A stretch of 7,936 nt of DNA from positions 1 through 7,936 of the forward strand of contig CACWJV010000152.1 of assembly GCA_902761265.1 (NCBI GenBank). The letters are read 5' to 3'. The position numbers were made by a program, and so were the translations under genes. Shown piece by piece: positions 6,864 to 7,936 of this stretch. The notes below the pieces were generated by a model. The model was given only the letters and a program-made list of their open reading frames with translations. It was not told where the DNA came from and searched no databases. How positions within the stretch are numbered: the stretch's first letter is position 1; each line of letters opens with the position of its first letter. The stretch comes from Oscillospiraceae bacterium (GTDB lineage: Bacteria > Bacillota > Clostridia > Oscillospirales > Acutalibacteraceae).

Positions 6864-7505
6864 ATGCACAACGGGAAACGGCCCGACCCGAACGAGATCC
6901 ATCCGGTCGCGGGGTATGACAACGAGATCTATGTGAAACCGACGGTGTACAATCCCAATATTCAGGTCGGCGACTTCACCTATATCGCGGATGCGGACTT
7001 TGAAAGCCATGTGACGCATTTGTATCCGTGGAGCCGCGACAAACTCATCATCGGAAAGTTTTGCCAGATTGCGGCAGGCGTGGAATTTGTGATGAACGAC
7101 GCCAACCATCAGATGAACGCGGTATCCACTTTTCCGTTTTATACCCTTTCGGGCTGGGACATGGCGCCGCCCGCAGCAGCGGATATGCCGTTTAAGGGCG
7201 ACACTGTGATCGGCAACGACGTTTGGATCGGACAAAACGCCGTGATTCTGCCCGGGGTGCACATTGGCGACGGCGCGATTATCGGTGCAAACAGTGTTGT
7301 GGGCAGCAACATTTCGCCGTATGCCGTCGCTGTCGGAAATCCGGCAAAAGAAAAACGCCGGCGCTTTGACAACGAACTGATATCTCTGCTGCTTCGGTTC
7401 CGCTGGTGGGACAAATCCGTGGACGAAATCAACGCGCTGATTCCGCTGCTGACGAGCGGCGATCTGGAACAGGTGCGTGCGGCATTGAAAAGCCGGCTGG
7501 GCTGA
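6864..7505 (+). CDS. Vat/CatB-type (XAT family) left-handed beta-helix O-acetyltransferase
   Basis: A 213-residue acetyl-CoA-dependent O-acetyltransferase of the xenobiotic acetyltransferase branch of hexapeptide-repeat proteins. The branch includes the streptogramin A enzymes (VatA, VatD) and CatB chloramphenicol acetyltransferases, which act as trimers in the cytoplasm. The KLIIGKFCQIAAG block opens the helix near residue 60. The predicted catalytic H82 sits in MNDANHQM, the same motif and number as the VatD histidine as I recall it. GNDVWIG (117-123, W121), PGVHIGDGAIIGANSVV and GNP continue the hexapeptide coils, and a C-terminal helix carries the family WW pair (W181, W182). Length matches Vat proteins (about 210-220). 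It is a single-gene unit with its own promoter and terminator and no linked mobile element. Similarity to Vat looks closer than to CatB, but many chromosomal members have unknown acceptors, so resistance should not be assumed. Confidence 0.88.
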   Translation: MHNGKRPDPNEIHPVAGYDNEIYVKPTVYNPNIQVGDFTYIADADFESHVTHLYPWSRDKLIIGKFCQIAAGVEFVMNDANHQMNAVSTFPFYTLSGWDMAPPAAADMPFKGDTVIGNDVWIGQNAVILPGVHIGDGAIIGANSVVGSNISPYAVAVGNPAKEKRRRFDNELISLLLRFRWWDKSVDEINALIPLLTSGDLEQVRAALKSRLG

Positions 7506-7561
7506 CGTGCGTTCCGGCCGGCAAAACGGAACCCGCTGACGATTGATTGTCCGGTATAAAA

Positions 7562-7588
7562 CAAAAGACGGCATCCAGCCGTCTTTTG
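7562..7588. terminator. Bidirectional terminator between convergent genes
   Basis: CAAAAGACGGC (7562-7572) pairs perfectly over 11 bp with GCCGTCTTTTG (7578-7588) around an ATCCA loop. A CTTTTC follows on the plus strand. On the minus strand the hairpin is followed by TTTTAT. It can therefore serve both the acetyltransferase gene and the convergent DUF3737 gene, whose stop codon lies 12 nt away. Confidence 0.9.
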
Positions 7589-7600
7589 CTTTTCTATCAT

Positions 7601-7936
7601 TCAGTGTTGCCGCACAAGGATCTCGGCAGAACAGGGTATGACCGGGTTTTCTTTGATAATCTCGCCGATTTCGTCCGCCGTGATGCGGCCGCTTTTCGGG
7701 TTTTTCACCGAGTCGATGCCGCCGCGAGTTTCGGCGGTCACGTCGGAATATTCGAACGCAAGATCGCAGTCGATCATTTCGCAGTCAACAAGGCGCAGAT
7801 TGTCGCAGTAGCACAGCGGCTGCGTGCCGATGATCTTGCAGCGGATGAGCGTCAGGTTTTCGGCGTACCAGCCGAGGTATTCGCCTTTCAGCACGCTGTC
7901 GGTGACGGTGACGTTTTTGCTGTGCCAAAACGCGTC
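7601..7936 (-). CDS. DUF3737 family protein (beta-helix), 5' end cut by the window
   Basis: The last 111 residues of a minus-strand gene that runs off the right edge; the true start lies outside the window. The frame is open to the edge, beginning DAFWHSKNVTVTDSVLKGEY. It has the features I recall for DUF3737: short repeated strands of the form NLTLIxCKIIGTQPLCYCDNL and LRLVDCEMIDCDLAFEYS, as in a right-handed beta-helix, then a conserved GGIDSVKNPKSGRI and an EIGEII tail. The full family is around 280 residues, so more than half is missing. No catalytic residues or function are established for this family to my knowledge. It is convergent with the acetyltransferase gene and shares its terminator, so the two are not co-transcribed. 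Confidence 0.85.
   Translation of the reverse strand, partial: DAFWHSKNVTVTDSVLKGEYLGWYAENLTLIRCKIIGTQPLCYCDNLRLVDCEMIDCDLAFEYSDVTAETRGGIDSVKNPKSGRITADEIGEIIKENPVIPCSAEILVRQH

Overview
The window looks like chromosomal DNA from a GC-rich member of the Clostridia (Bacillota), probably a gut Oscillospiraceae-type organism. The evidence is AGGAGG-type ribosome binding sites, sigma-A promoters with clear -35/-10 boxes, GC-rich intrinsic terminators with T-tracts, and family content common in that group (GH116, a SpoIIE/RsbU-type phosphatase, a DUF3737 protein, a Vat-like acetyltransferase). The taxonomic placement is inference; no rRNA or marker gene is present.

Layout, left to right. (1) 37-2532 (+): a cytoplasmic GH116 glycoside hydrolase with both catalytic carboxylates, closed by a terminator at about 2564-2602. 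(2) 2713-4860 (+): a membrane receptor-phosphatase (TM, extracellular dCache, TM, HAMP, SpoIIE/RsbU-type PP2C) starting at TTG, with its own extended -10 promoter and a strong terminator at 4925-4952. Its dCache domain carries most of the residues of the amino-acid-binding dCache_1AA motif. (3) 5213-5847 (+): a broken secreted lipase-like gene. Its two halves are in different frames and the segment that should hold the GHSLGG nucleophile elbow is missing. It still has a consensus promoter (TTGACA-N18-TATAAT). (4) 5887-6738 (+): an intact secreted SGNH/GDSL esterase, 39 nt downstream with no terminator between, so probably read from the same promoter; terminator at 6747-6774. (5) 6864-7505 (+): a Vat/XAT-type left-handed beta-helix O-acetyltransferase with its own promoter. 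(6) 7601-7936 (-): the C-terminal part of a DUF3737 beta-helix protein, convergent with (5) and sharing a hairpin terminator at 7562-7588.

The window is mainly a series of short, separately promoted and separately terminated units, not one pathway operon. The only likely multi-gene transcript is the broken lipase plus the SGNH esterase. No CRISPR array, tRNA, rRNA, insertion sequence or phage gene was seen. The most interesting points are the predicted amino-acid-sensing PP2C phosphatase, which has no visible partner kinase or anti-anti-sigma factor here, the lipase that has lost its catalytic core while keeping its promoter, and the chromosomal Vat-like acetyltransferase with family catalytic residues in place.
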